Positions 54,301 to 64,000 of a stretch of 64,000 bases of DNA are shown here, piece after piece. The position numbers and the translations under genes are program-made. The stretch is taken from positions 135,833,689-135,897,688 of the forward strand of contig NC_090321.1 in NCBI RefSeq assembly GCF_040869045.1. The letters run 5' to 3'. How positions within the stretch are numbered: position 1 is the first letter of the stretch; each line of letters starts with the position of its first letter. Origin of the DNA: Eurosta solidaginis. Lineage: Eukaryota > Arthropoda > Insecta > Diptera > Tephritidae. Under the pieces are notes generated by a model. The model had not been told where the DNA came from. It worked only from the letters and a program-made list of their open reading frames with translations, and ran no database searches.

Positions 54301-55258
54301 TTACGTCGATGATATAATTGTTGCTTGTTCGAGTGAGACAGATCTAGTGATGATAAAGAGAAAAATAGCAGAGAATTTTGATATAGTTGACAAAGGCAGA
54401 GTTCATCATTTTCTTGGTATGGAGATTGAGCGCGTTGGCAGCGTTGGTGCTATCTCTGTTGGGCATACAAATTATGTGCAAGACTTATTAAAACTTTATG
54501 GCATGGAGCAATGCCGAGGGGCTTCTACGCCACTAGATCCTGGTTTCACAACTAAATGTTGTATAGATGAGTGCGAGAGAGTAGACACTACAAAATACCA
54601 ATCCCTTATCGGTATGTTGATGTATCTGGCTGTAACAACTAGACCAGATATTCTACATTCGGTTAGCAAATTGGCACAACGCAACCAAGAACCTCATATT
54701 GAACACGAGAAAGCGGCAAAGCATATTTTAAGGTACCTTTCGGTAACTAAAAACTTAAAGCTTCATTTCAGAAAGACTGGCAAGCAAGCTGAAGGTTTCG
54801 TTGACGCAGATTGGGGTAGTAGTGTAGAGGACAGGAGGTCATATACTGGTTATGTTTTCAAACTAGCAGGGTATGCATTTTCTTGGGAGAGCAAAAAACA
54901 AACTTCAGTTGCATTAAGTAGCACAGAAGCGGAATATATGGCGCTTTCAGCAGCTGCGAAAGAGGCTGTGTACTTAAAAAAATTACTATGCGAAGTGAAT
55001 TTTTACAGAGGCGAAGGTCCATTTACAGTATATGGCGATAATTTGAGTTCACATCAATTGGCAAAGAATCCGGTTTATCATAATCGGAGCAAACATATTG
55101 ATATTAGGTATCACTACATAAGAGAAGTAGTTAAGAGTAATATTGTGAATTTAAAATATTTGAGTACAGATAATATGCCAGCTGATATAATGACCAAGAA
55201 CCTTTGTAAAACGAAACATATTAAATTAATAGATTTACTTGGAATGAAAAATGATTGA
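51308..55258 (+). CDS. copia-type Gag-Pol polyprotein, intact
   Basis: 1,316 residues from ATG at 51308 (no in-frame ATG upstream). Domains in order: Gag (about 1-210); CCHC zinc knuckle CFNCGKRGHMASKC (219-232); aspartic protease WCLDSGASTHIC (Asp267); GAG-pre-integrase HHCC (WHKRYGHLN...CDVCMKAKIC, about 394-438); integrase with D460 (HSDV), D523 (SDNG) and E559 (GVAERANRT), D/E spacing 35; a linker with two AT-hook-like motifs KRGRGRPK and GRPRK (about 768-787); RT with KARLVAKACSQQ, LDVSTAYLNSDLEDEVFM and catalytic YVDD (999-1002); RNase H with FVDADWGSS and SSTEAEYMALS; and the copia end SKHIDIRYHYIREVV plus NMPADIMTK. In this order integrase precedes RT, which defines Ty1/copia. No stop or frameshift is present. 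It would encode the whole virus-like-particle cycle inside the cell; no envelope is present. Confidence 0.95.
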   Translation: MGSLYQIEKLDDTNYDTWCIQMQCVLVHAEIWTVVNGDFAKPEDAELLVKWKTENEKALATMMLCVKPSQLGYLKNCSNASEAWQKLKCVYKPSGPIRKVTLYKKLLNLSMSEGTSMVHHIQEFMNVSEKLAEVGIDLNEELLVIILLSSLPGNFENFVIAIETRDSFPTFEVLKAKLLEEFDRQNQKEKGNGVVANQQVFLATKGESKSGKKQFNGKCFNCGKRGHMASKCTAPKKTRNEQKEQCSFATLAAADVTGFSRTSWCLDSGASTHICSERNMFVSLRESKERVMLATETYVEAEGIGSVEINGNCKIILKDVLFVPTMIGNFISVGKAISNGVSVTFTNDCAILKKQCGYILLKAEKKNNLYIFDVNTRIKAHSCFSAAEENAMIWHKRYGHLNFQSLGELSNRKIVNGLDLKSMPKNINCDVCMKAKICARPFPKNSEHSSVNLLDLIHSDVCGPMPTVSLGGARYFATFIDDKSKRIFVYFLKSKNEVFEKFKTFKSLVECQTERRIKFLRSDNGTEYINREFDDFLSACGIQRQLTVPYTPQQNGVAERANRTIVEMARSMLIQAGLCESLWAEAVSTAVYIRNRSVTKQLGDKTPYEMWTGFKPNVKHFRIFGAKSFGLDKIQHKKFNERGKKYTFVGYSLAAKAYRLYDFEQKRVVEKRDVIFDEGVLGNAGNAQLKEIDRDHVLVEVNGAKNNGQNEERTLSSEEKIVAHEAHFEEEQYETASDKSDSQASAEENEDQDEYDTRSVSETTTYAKRGRGRPKVLRTGNPGRPRKEYLLVNLAERDTITIPRTVSEALSSDESQEWKQAMEKEYDSLINKGTWVLVDLPEGKRNIGCKWVFNLKRDQHGNIERYKARLVAKACSQQYGVDYLETFSPVVRYATIRMLFALAAELELHMHQLDVSTAYLNSDLEDEVFMAQPERFVSSSHPNRVLKLNKAIYGLKQSGREWNHKLDSILKSFGFESCKTEPCLYKKNEGNKYNLIAVYVDDIIVACSSETDLVMIKRKIAENFDIVDKGRVHHFLGMEIERVGSVGAISVGHTNYVQDLLKLYGMEQCRGASTPLDPGFTTKCCIDECERVDTTKYQSLIGMLMYLAVTTRPDILHSVSKLAQRNQEPHIEHEKAAKHILRYLSVTKNLKLHFRKTGKQAEGFVDADWGSSVEDRRSYTGYVFKLAGYAFSWESKKQTSVALSSTEAEYMALSAAAKEAVYLKKLLCEVNFYRGEGPFTVYGDNLSSHQLAKNPVYHNRSKHIDIRYHYIREVVKSNIVNLKYLSTDNMPADIMTKNLCKTKHIKLIDLLGMKND

Positions 55259-55282
55259 AAATATAAAAACGTAATTGTTGTT

Positions 55283-55291
55283 GAGGAGAAG
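55283..55291 (+). other. polypurine tract of copia element
   Basis: GAGGAGAAG ends immediately before the TG of the 3' LTR, as expected for the plus-strand primer. Confidence 0.8.
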
Positions 55292-55509
55292 TGTTGAAAA
55301 CCTACTGTAGTTGAGAACTACACATGTGATATTTAAGTTTTCTCTTACAACAACAATACCTTTGAGTTTCATGTATTTGAAAAATTTTCTGAAGTATTTA
55401 TTGTAATTTTTTCTATCTTGAATAAATCAACGAATTGTTAAGACGTATAAACGTTTAATTCAAGTCTTTTATTTTACATCGGGCTTCCTGCAGAAATAAA
55501 GTTTCAACA
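55292..55509 (+). repeat. 3' LTR of copia element
   Basis: 218 bp, no difference seen from the 5' LTR. Confidence 0.95.
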
Positions 55510-55514
55510 CATAG

Positions 55515-56451
55515 CATGTCCAAGCTTTAAGCAGAAATAACGTTTTAATAGTCGATTCTAATACATTTGAGGAAAATCTCATAATACGTCAAGGTAAAGA
55601 TGAGGAAATCCAAAAATTAAAGGACATAATGCAAAATAATGAACATAGAAATGCGCAATGGTATAGTTTACAGAAAAAACAAGAACGGTAATATTTTATT
55701 CTATATACCTACAAGCATGGAAAGCCATATTATGTATAAATTTTGACGATGAGATGGGTCATGTAGGAACTGATAAGATGTTAGATTTAATATCAAAAAG
55801 CTGTTGGTTTCCGAAAATGAAGGAAAAGGTTACACGTCACATAAAAAATTGAAATGTATAGTTTATTCTTCAAAACATGGAAAAGAAGAGGGGTTTCTAC
55901 ACAATATACCGAAATATAACAATCCTTTTCATACGATACATATATACCATTTTGGACCAATAAGCAATTCAGGTTCTAAAAAGCATATTTTTGTTATTAT
56001 AGATGCATGCACAAAATTTGTGCGACTGTATGCTACAAAAATCACAAATACAAAAGAAGTAAAAGCAGCATTAAGAGATTATTTTAGAAGTTATAGCCGA
56101 CCAAAGTTTATTATTTCCGACAGGGGTAGTTGTTTCACGTCAAATGACTTTGAACAGTTTATAAGCGAAAATAATATCATCCATATGAAGATAGCAACAA
56201 GCTCATCTCAGGCGAATGGCCAAGTTGAAAGGGTCAACAGGACATTAGGACCAATGATAGCAAAGCTAGCTAGTCAAGAAAACTGCACTCAGTGGTTTAA
56301 TGTGTTAGAAAAAGTAGAGTTCGTCATAAACAACACGATTCACAGAAGCATAAAGCAATACCCTAGTGTGTGTTATTTGGTATTAAGCAAAGTTGTGAGG
56401 AAATTTCATTTGAAAAAATTGTATCAGATATTGAACAAAATTTACCCATAA
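55515..56451 (+). pseudogene. Gypsy-1 pol: linker and integrase, broken
   Basis: Resumes after the copia TSD. A linker with IIRQGKDEEIQKLKDIMQ is followed by a degenerate zinc-finger region, DDEMGHVGTDKMLDLISKS and CWFPKMKEKVTRHIK, where the first His is Asp and a frameshift follows near 55850. The integrase core frame (about 55850-56451) has FVIIDACTKFVRLYATK (D), FIISDRGSCFTSNDF (D) and SQANGQVERVNRTLGPM (E). The DDE residues are all present. It ends with YPSVCYLVLS and a stop before the GPY/F module. Confidence 0.8.
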
Positions 56452-56529
56452 AACACACGAGGAAATACGTATGCAAGCGTCTGAAAATGAAGAACAATTA
56501 CAAATATACAATGAAATTATGTAAATAGC

Positions 56530-56838
56530 AAAAGGCGTAAAGCTATCGAATATGAGGTAGATGATTATGTTATGGTTAAAAATTTTGATTATACTGCAGG
56601 CGTAAACAAGAAGTTGATTCCCAAATTTAAGGGACCATATAAAATAGTAAAGCTATTACGAAATGATAGGTATGTGTTAGAAGATGTAGAAGGATTCCAA
56701 CAAGCCCGAATACCATACAAAAGTGTGTGGGCTGTTGGAAATTTAAAACCATGGTTCGATTGTTTTCAAAGCTCAAATAAAGTTCAAGATGTAGCGTGTG
56801 ATCGGGAGATCACATTTGTCAGGATGGCCGAATTATAG
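56530..56838 (+). pseudogene. Gypsy-1 pol: GPY/F integrase tail
   Basis: The frame with VKNFDYTAGVNKKLIPKFKG, PYKIVKLLRNDRYVLEDVEG and ARIPYKSVW contains the KGPYKI (GPY) module of gypsy integrases, which helps strand transfer and multimerisation. It is separated from the integrase core by frameshifts (56452-56570) and closes at 56838. Confidence 0.75.
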
Positions 56839-57540
56839 CAGTGTCCGTTGTATGGCAGCGCATACTGTAAAGTAAGGTTCTGCCATACCGGCGTGTACCG
56901 TATTTGTGGTCAGCTGTACTTCGTAAATACATATATTGGCGTCATGGGTTATTGCATTAGCCAATAGCCTTAGTATGTAAACATAATTACAGTTATCCTT
57001 TAGCTATGAATATGTATACCTACACACTAATCCCTCTATTTAAGACCATATATGTATATAAAAGCGCAAGTGCCGCTCCACAACATATATTTAAGAAAAA
57101 CGATAGCATGTTCGTTCCTTTTCATGCTCATGTAAACAATGTATATAAAATTGTATATAAATATATAAAAGCGCAAACGACGCGCTGTTCATGAATAGAC
57201 AATAGAATGCTCATTCTCTCTAGTATGAAAGAATATAAGTTGCGCTTACATGTACGAATAAGCACGCTCATAAGGATTACCGAACTTATTATATATGTAA
57301 ACTCACAAAGAATATAGGTAACACACACTTGCGCATATAAATATAAATGTACACAAGATTTCGTATCACAGAGTGAGTCATAATATAACACATATATATA
57401 GACGGTTGAACGAAGATTTTGCAAGCAACAAAATGTTGCATGAAATACATAGAGAGAAATATCATCGTTATGACGCAGGCAACTAAAAGCCGAATTTGAA
57501 AATAAAGAATCAGATTTTATTTGACTGTCAACTAAGACAC
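56839..57540 (+). repeat. putative LTR/leader between Gypsy-1 and Gypsy-2
   Basis: Non-coding, with two TATATAAAAGCGCAA promoter-like motifs (about 57055 and 57161) and many ATATATA runs. It lies directly after the end of Gypsy-1 pol and just before the Gypsy-2 frame, so it is probably the 3' LTR of Gypsy-1. The partner LTR is not in the window and the ends are not defined. Confidence 0.4.
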
Positions 57541-57587
57541 TTCGTTTCATTTTTATATTTCGGCTAGTCGTACACATAATAATTCAG

Positions 57588-57884
57588 ATGACTAACAAAC
57601 CAACAATCAATAGTATTTCAATTCTCGCACGACCAGAAGTAGTTCGACAAATTCACATAGAAAATAAAAATTCAGATTTACTAATCCCACAACAAGAATT
57701 GTCTGAAGGTATTTTTATTGCAAACACACTAGCAAATTCAAAACAAACATTTGTTAGATTTATAAATACAACAAATAAAAATGCAACACTGCAAGATTTT
57801 AATATACGTACAGAAAATTTGAATGATTATGCAATATTTAAAAATAATAAACTCGAAAATGAGGCCAACAATAAGGAAAAACAA
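57588..57884 (+). pseudogene. Gypsy-2 pol: protease-RT linker
   Basis: An open frame from ATG 57588 reads ISILARPEVVRQIHIENKNS, IPQQELSEGIFIANTLA, FVRFINTTNKNATLQDFNI and ends in the Helentron-like insertion. This region is typical of 412/mdg1-like gypsy pol between protease and RT. It continues at about 61608. Confidence 0.65.
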
Positions 57885-60800
57885 GTAAGGACGGGACTGT
57901 CTTCGGCTATGCCGAAGACTTCGTACCTTTCATGAATGGGGCTGAAAAATAATCTTATCCAGTTCGTAATCTCCGAATAATCGGATGTATAAGATAAGAA
58001 ATATCTAGTGAACAGATCTAAACAATTTTTAAGATAAATATAAAATAAACAAGTAAGAACGGGACTGTCTTCGGCTGTGCCGAAGACTTCATACCTTTCA
58101 TGAATGGGGCTGAACAATAATCTTATCCCGTTCGTAATCTCCGAATAATCGGATGTATAAGATAAGAAATATATAGTGCACAGATCTACATACCTTAACG
58201 ATTTTTTAGATAAATATAAAATAAAAAACAGGTAGGTACTTTTTGTGAGGATGCAAAGTTTCAGGTTTTTTGTGGTCTGCGTGTAAAAACTATGACTACG
58301 AATCACGTATTTCGACAATATATGACGTAAACGTAACTATTTGATGAAATTTGATGAAATTTGAAGCTTCTAGCCGTAAAAAGGGGGCAAAAATTAGAGT
58401 TTATATGGGGTATATAATACATATATATACCACCGATCTCTATGATTTTTTCAGACAACAATATATGCTATATACGTAAGCATATAGTGAAATTTGAAGC
58501 GTCTAGCTGTTAAAAAGGGGCAGAAATTGCGCAAAGTTTCTTAACTGAACAATCGGTTGTATGAGATATATACTATATATACCACCGATCTCAATGATTT
58601 TTCAAACAACAATACATGCTATAAACGTAAGCATTTGGTGAAATTTGAAGCTTCTAGCTGTTAAAATGGGGAAGAAATTGCGCAAAGTTTCTTATCTGAA
58701 CAATCGGTTGTATGGGATATATACTATATATACCACCGGTATCTATGATTTTCTCAACCAACAATATATGCTATACACGTAAGCAGTTGGTGAAATTTGA
58801 ACATATCTAAACGATTTTTAAGATAAATATAAAATAAAAAATAGGTAGGTAATCTGTGTGAGGCTGCAAAGCTTCACGTTTTTTGTGGTCTGCATGTAAA
58901 ACTATGACTAGAATCACGTATTTCAAAAATATATGACGTAAACGTAACTATTTGATGAAATTTGATGAATTTTGAAGCTTCTAGCCGTAAAAAAGGGGTC
59001 AAAATGACAATTTATATGAAGTATATAATATATATACCACCGATCTCTATGATTTTTTCAGACAACAATATATGCTATATACGTAAGCATTTTGTAAAAT
59101 TTGAAGCTCCTAGCTGTTAAAACGGGGCAGAAATTGCGCAAAGTTTCTTATCTGAACAATCGGTTGTATGAGATATATACTATGTATACCACCGATCTCA
59201 ATGATTTTTTCAGACATCAATATATGCTATACACGTAAACATTTGGTGAAATTTGAAGCTTCTAGCTGTTAAAATGGGGCCGAAATCGTAAAAAAATATA
59301 TATATATTATATATATATACTATATATACCATCATATATTTATTATATATATCACCGATCTCTATGATTTTTTGACACAACAATACATACTATATACGTA
59401 AGCAATCGGTGAAATTTGAAGCTTATAACTGTTAAAATGGGGTAGAAATTGCGAAAAGTTTCTTATCTGAACAATCGGATGTATGAGATATATACTATAT
59501 ACAACCGATTTCTATGATTTTTTCAGACAACAATATATGCTATAACGTAAGCAATCAGCGAAATTTGAAGCTTATAGCTGTTAAAATGGGGTAGAAATTG
59601 CGAAAAGTTTCTTATCTGAACAATCGGTTGTATGAGATATATACTATATATACAACCGATCTCTATGATTTTTTCAGACAACAATATATGCTATATACGT
59701 AAGCAATCGGTGAAATTTGAAGCTTATAGCTGTTAAAATGGGGTAGAAATTGCGAAAAGTTTCTTATCTGAACAATCGGTTGTATGAGATATATACTATA
59801 TATAAAACCGATCTCTATGATTTTTTCAGACAACAATATATGCTATATACGTAAATATTCTGTGAAATTTGAAGCTTCTAGCTGTTAAAATGGGGCTAAA
59901 ATTTGCGAAAATATATATATATATACTATATATATATACTATATATACCACCATATGATTTTTTCAGACAAAAATATATGCTATATACGTAAGCATTCGT
60001 TGAAATTTGAAGCCTCTAGCTCTTAAAATAGGGCAGTAATTACTAAAAGTTCCTTATCTGAACAATCGGTTGTGGGGGATATATACTATATATACGACCG
60101 ACCTCATAAATTTTTTCAGGCAACAATATGTGCAATATACGAAAGTATATGGTGAAGTTTGAAGCTTCAATCTGTTAAATTGGGTAAGATATTACAAAAA
60201 TCCTCTTTTTCTGAAAAATCGGTTGTATGGAGGATATATGCTATAGTGGTCCGATCCGGTCGGTTCCGACAAATGTCTAATCGGACACCCAAATACACCC
60301 GCTCACCAAATTTTATCAAGATATCTCAAAAATTGAGGGACTAGTTTGCATACAAACAGAAAGACGGACAGACGGACATGGCTAAATCAACTCAGCTCTT
60401 CAACCTGATTATTTCGGTATACTTAATGGTGGGTCTATCTATTTTCCTCTAAGGACTTACAATTTTCGGTTTCGTACCGAAATTAATATACCATTTCATT
60501 TTCATGAAAGGTATAAAAATAGGTAGGTAATCTGTGTGAGGATGCAAAGCTTCACGTTTTTTGTGGTCTGCATGTAAAAACTATGACTACGAATCACGTA
60601 TTTCAAAAATATATGACGTAAACGTAACTATTTGATGAAATTTGATGAATTTTGAAGCTTCTAGCCGTAAAAAAGGGGTCAAAATGACAGTTTATATGAA
60701 GTATATAATATATATACCACCGATCTCTATGATTTTTTCAGACAACAATATATGCTATATACGTAAGCAATCGGTGAAATTTGAAGCTTATAGCTGTTAA

Positions 60801-61607
60801 AATGGGGTAGAAATTGCGAAAAGTTTCTTATCTGAACAATCGGTTGTATGAGATATATACTATATATACAACCGATCTCTATGATTTTTTCAGACAACAA
60901 TATATGCTATATACGTAAATATTCGGTGAAATTTGAAGCTTCTAGCTGTTAAAATGGGGCTAAAATTTGCGAAAATATATATATATATACTATATGTATA
61001 TACTATATATACCACCATATATATATTATATACCACCGATCTTTATGATTTTTTCAGACAACAATATATGCTATATACGTAAGCATTCGTTGAAATTTGA
61101 AGCCTCTAGCTCTTAAAATAGGGCAGTAATTACGAAAAGTTCCTTATCTGAACAATCGGTTGTGGGGGATATATACTATATATACGACCGATCTCATAAC
61201 TCTTTTCAGGCAACCATATGTGTAATATACGAAAGTATGTGGTGAAGTTTGAAGCTTCAATCTGTTAAATTGGGTAAGATATTACAAAAATCCTCTTTTT
61301 CTGAAAAATCGGTTGTATGGAGGATATATGCTATAGTGGTCCGATCCGGTCGGTTCCGACAAATGTCTAATCGGACACCCAAATACACCCGCTCACCAAA
61401 TTTTATCAAGATATCTCAAAAATTGAGGGACTAGTTTGCATACAAACAGACAGACGGACAGACGGACATGGCTAAATCAACTCAGCTCTTCAACCTGATT
61501 ATTTCGGTATACTTAATGGTGGGTCTATATATTTTCTTTTAAGGACTTACAATTTTCGGTTTCGTGACGAAATTAATATACCATTTCATTTTCATGAAAT
61601 TTATAAT
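57881..61607 (-). mobile_element. Helentron-like element 2, inserted in Gypsy-2
   Basis: ACAAGTAAGG is followed, 14 bases after the G of GTAAG (57885), by a perfect hairpin with 9-base arms GTCTTCGGC/GCCGAAGAC (57899-57919). The subterminal motif TACCTTTCATGAA (57924-57936) comes next. A second left end is at 58050-58100 (hairpin 58067-58087, again 14 bases after GTAAG at 58053). The core is a ~152-bp repeat (GAAATTTGAAGCTT, AGCTGTTAAAATGGGG, CTTATCTGAACAATCGGTTG, ATTTTTTCAGACAACAATAT). The right module occurs twice with an offset of 1,090 bp (about 60160-60520 and 61250-61607): CCGATCCGGTCGGTTCCGAC, GACGGACAGACGGACATGGC, ending TTCATGAAAGGTATAA. Base sequence differs from element 1 but the architecture is the same. 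Confidence 0.65.
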
Positions 61608-63240
61608 TAGAAAGATTAAATAAAAATTGTCCAAATTTTAACAAAGAAACCACTTAATGCATTATGTAAATAATTCATTGACATTTTTTCATTGGAAATA
61701 GAACCAATTACCACTAATAAATTTTAGAAACAAAAACTTCATATGAAAGACAATAACCCAGTCTACGTAAAAAATTATAGAATACCAGAAGCTCATAAGA
61801 GCGAAATTAATAAACAAGTAAATAAATTAATATATATAACCTTCAATCTCAGAATTTAATAGTCCAATTTTATTAGTACCGAAAAAATCACTCCCGAATA
61901 ACCAAGAAAAAAGATGGAGAATGGTTGTAGATTACACCCAGGTAAATAAAAAATTAACCGCAGATAAATTACCTTTACCAAGAATTGATGACATACTAGA
62001 TCAATTAGGAAGAGCTAAATATTTTTCATGCTTAGATTAAATGTCTGAATTTCACCAGCGAAGAGTCAAGAGATATCACATCCTTTACAGCAGATAATAG
62101 TACTTATCGTTTTAAAAGATTACCGTATGGCCTCAAAATAGCACCGAACTCATTCCAAAGAATGATGACATTAGCATTTACAGGCTTAAAACCTTCACAA
62201 GCATTCCTATACATGGACGATTTAGTCGTATTAGGATACTCCGAAAATCGTATGATTAAAAATTTACGAGATGTTTTCGCAACTTGTAGAAAATATAATT
62301 TAAAATTACATCCGGATAAATGCTTACTTTTCAACCAAGAGGTAACTTACCTTGGTCATAAATGCACAAGCAAAGGAATTTTGCCAGACACCAATAAATT
62401 CGAAATTGTTAAAAATTTCCCAACACCTAAAAATGCGGATAAGGCGAAAACATTCGTCGCATTTTGCAATTATTACAGCAGATTTATCCCAAATTTTGCA
62501 GAATATTCTAGAATAATAACAAGACTTTGCAAGAAAAATGTAGTTTTCGACTGGACAGAGGATTTCAAAATTTCTTTGACTATTTGAAAGCTGCGTTAAT
62601 AAGCCATAATATCATACAATATCCCGATTTCAATAAACAATTTTGTATAACAACTGACGCAAGTGGATATGCTTGCGGAGCAGTGCTAAGCCAAGAGTAT
62701 GAGGGAGAACAATTGCCAATTGCCTATGCATTAAGATCATTTACTAAAGGAGAAATTAATAAAGCAACAATTGAGATAGAATTAGCGGCCATTCATTGGG
62801 CCATAACATACTTTAGACCATACATTTACGGTAGAAAATTTTTGGTCAAAACAGACCACAAACCCTTAACATTCCTATTTTCGATGAAAAATCCATCATC
62901 ACAGTTAACTCGAATCAGATAAGATCTGGAAGAATATGATTTCGAGGTGGAGTATATCGCAGGTAAAAAACTATGTACCCGACGCATTATCACGCATAGA
63001 TATTAAAGACCTAAAGCAAATATCGGTAAAAACGTGTAAAATATTAAAAGTTACGACTAGATCGGAAACTAAGAAAAATTATAACAATAAAGATTCCAGT
63101 AGTAAAAATGAAGAAATAAAAATTCACAAAGAGAACACAATAATATTTGAAGCGCTAAATAAATGTGAAGTAAAGAGACTAGTCCAGCTCGTTTTCGATC
63201 CTCCGAAATTAAAATTTGTAGCGAAATTAATATAAAAAAT
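61608..63240 (+). pseudogene. Gypsy-2 pol: RT and RNase H, broken
   Basis: After the insertion: PVYVKNYRIPEAHKSEINKQ, LLVPKKSLPNNQEKRWRMVV, DKLPLPRIDDILDQLGRAKY, YRFKRLPYGLKIAPNSFQRM, catalytic FLYMDDLVVLG (near 62210-62235), VTYLGHKCTSKGILPD and FVAFCNYYSRFIPNFAEYS. After a frameshift near 62560 comes RNase H: ITTDASGYACGAVLSQEYEG, IEIELAAIHWAITYFRPYIY and VKTDHKPLTFLFSMKNPSSQ. A stop at 62921, then YVPDALSRIDIK. At least four lesions are visible. No integrase follows; the sequence ends before the LTR at 63311. The 412/mdg1-like type differs from Gypsy-1. Confidence 0.8.
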
Positions 63241-63310
63241 TGAAACGCTAGCCTTGCCGTTCCTCAGATTATAGCTCATAGGATTGGCACAGCCAACAAT
63301 TCCTTATTTT

Positions 63311-63831
63311 TGTTGTAGCGACCGCGTCTACTCTTCCAAATGGGCCTGTCCAATGATTAGGACGAGAGTCGCACACAGAATTGTAGACAATCGAATAAAA
63401 ACGCGTGTACTAATATTTCGTTTGTATGTATGCTTTGACCGCGTCTACTCTTCCAAATGGACCTGTCCAATATTAGGACGAGAGTCGCACACAGGATTGT
63501 AGACAATCGAATAAAACACGTGTACTAATATTTCGTTTGTATGTATGCTTTATTGATGCTAGTTGACCAAAGCAATATTGGACGAACTAACAGGTAAGGC
63601 AGTCAAACGAGAATGGCTGTCAATTACATTGCTTACACAGTATTTATAGGCGATCATGACGATGCTGATCGTCAGTGATGCATTTTTAAGGCATTACTGT
63701 GCGCAGCACAGAGTGGTATTTTCACAAAACATTACAACGAGTCTACATGTAAAACATTGAACATAGCATTTATCGTATACTACAAGTAAAATGAAACAAA
63801 TATCATTGATGACATTAATCATGGTTGTTAC
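63311..63831 (-). repeat. 3' LTR of a minus-strand LTR retrotransposon
   Basis: On the minus strand it starts TGTAACAACCATG right after a purine tract (GGGGGAGA, about 63832-63842) and probably ends CGCTACAACA at 63311. Inside are TATAAATACTGTG (promoter-like) and CAATAAAGC. A segment of about 115 bp is doubled (63320-63435 and 63438-63552): CGCGTCTACTCTTCCAAATG, GGACGAGAGTCGCACACAG and ACTAATATTTCGTTTGTATG. The outer end is less certain than the inner one. Confidence 0.6.
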
Positions 63832-63890
63832 AGTCTCCCCCTAGGATACAGAAATCGACCCGATGATGTATCCTATTTATTGGTCTTTCG

Positions 63891-64000
63891 AGGACGTCCT
63901 CGGCGTCTTATCATGTTTACCGGAGCTTCGGGAACGTTGACAGAACTACGATATGGTGTCAGTGATGATGCATGGTATGTACCCAGTGGATACTGGAGAT
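63891..64000 (-). CDS. C-terminus of LTR-retrotransposon polyprotein, open to window edge
   Basis: The minus frame from the edge reads ASSLTPYRSSVNVPEAPVNM then RRRGRPRKTNK and stop at 63891. RRGRPRK is an AT-hook-type motif. The stop lies about 50 bases before the purine tract and LTR, as expected for the end of a pol gene. Only about 36 codons are visible; gypsy type is likely but not proven. Confidence 0.5.

Larger units (their letters stand above)
51000..55509 (+). mobile_element. intact copia-type LTR retrotransposon, TSD CATAG
   Basis: Two 218-bp LTRs (51000-51217 and 55292-55509), identical as far as I can read, bound a single long ORF. The 5-base target duplication CATAG lies at 50995-50999 and 55510-55514, inside the Gypsy-1 pol. 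LTR ends are TGTTGAAA...TTTCAACA. A primer-binding site and polypurine tract are in place. Identical LTRs, an exact TSD and an undamaged ORF point to a young, possibly active insertion. Confidence 0.95.

Noticed and set aside
57128..57577. 149-codon minus-strand frame
   Set aside because: It lies in the AT-rich LTR-like region, has composition without motifs, and is likely chance.
56839..57587. Assigning the LTR-like region firmly to Gypsy-1 or Gypsy-2
   Set aside because: No second LTR is in the window for comparison and the ends are not defined.

Overview
This is insect, most likely tephritid fruit-fly (Diptera), repeat-rich DNA. The evidence is its content: APE-type non-LTR retrotransposons of jockey/CR1 type, copia and Ty3/gypsy elements, a tRNA-derived SINE, hAT and PIF/Harbinger relics, MITEs, Helentron-like (DINE/HINE-type) elements with minisatellite cores, and a 123-bp satellite. 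I found no intact host gene and no rRNA, functional tRNA or CRISPR array. The only full-length open gene is the Gag-Pol of a copia retrotransposon. The tephritid assignment is a judgement from recognised repeat families, not a database result.

Layout. 1-2.5 kb: minus-strand LINE (LINE-A) running off the left edge. 2.5-3.5 kb: minus-strand SINE inserted in a broken gene of a transposon-linked Cys-rich orphan family (here called the CxxC family). 3.5-15.8 kb: hAT transposase relics, several MITEs and fold-back repeats (two with clear 8-bp target-site duplications), a 635-bp tandem repeat, a Harbinger fragment and a large hairpin. 15.8-16.7 kb: an internally deleted LINE joining ORF1 to the end of RT. 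16.7-25.5 kb: a 123-bp satellite in higher-order blocks, split by a 3.8-kb LINE (LINE-B) with a 13-bp TSD. 25.2-49.4 kb: a roughly 12-kb unit present twice in tandem. 50-57 kb: gypsy relic (Gypsy-1) split by the intact copia element. 57.5-63.3 kb: second gypsy relic (Gypsy-2) split by a Helentron-like element. 63.3-64 kb: end of a minus-strand LTR element running off the right edge.

The best-resolved history is in the duplicated unit. LINE-C was entered by an 8.4-kb CAG-ended hAT-type element with TSD CTCTAGAT. Removing the insert and one TSD rejoins the RT frame exactly. Inside that element sits a Helentron-like element with a 130-bp minisatellite. A separate 1.3-kb element with about 92-bp terminal inverted repeats carries a CxxC-family gene remnant and interrupts the same LINE further downstream. 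The whole nest was then duplicated, and the two copies now differ in the minisatellite by exactly two 130-bp units.

The candidates most worth a second look are: the shared end architecture of the two Helentron-like families; the association of the CxxC orphan gene with long TIRs; the large hAT-type carrier with paired small ORFs; and a 2A-like peptide motif ahead of the double zinc finger of LINE-B. All sequence statements come from reading the window. Family assignments rest on motif recognition.
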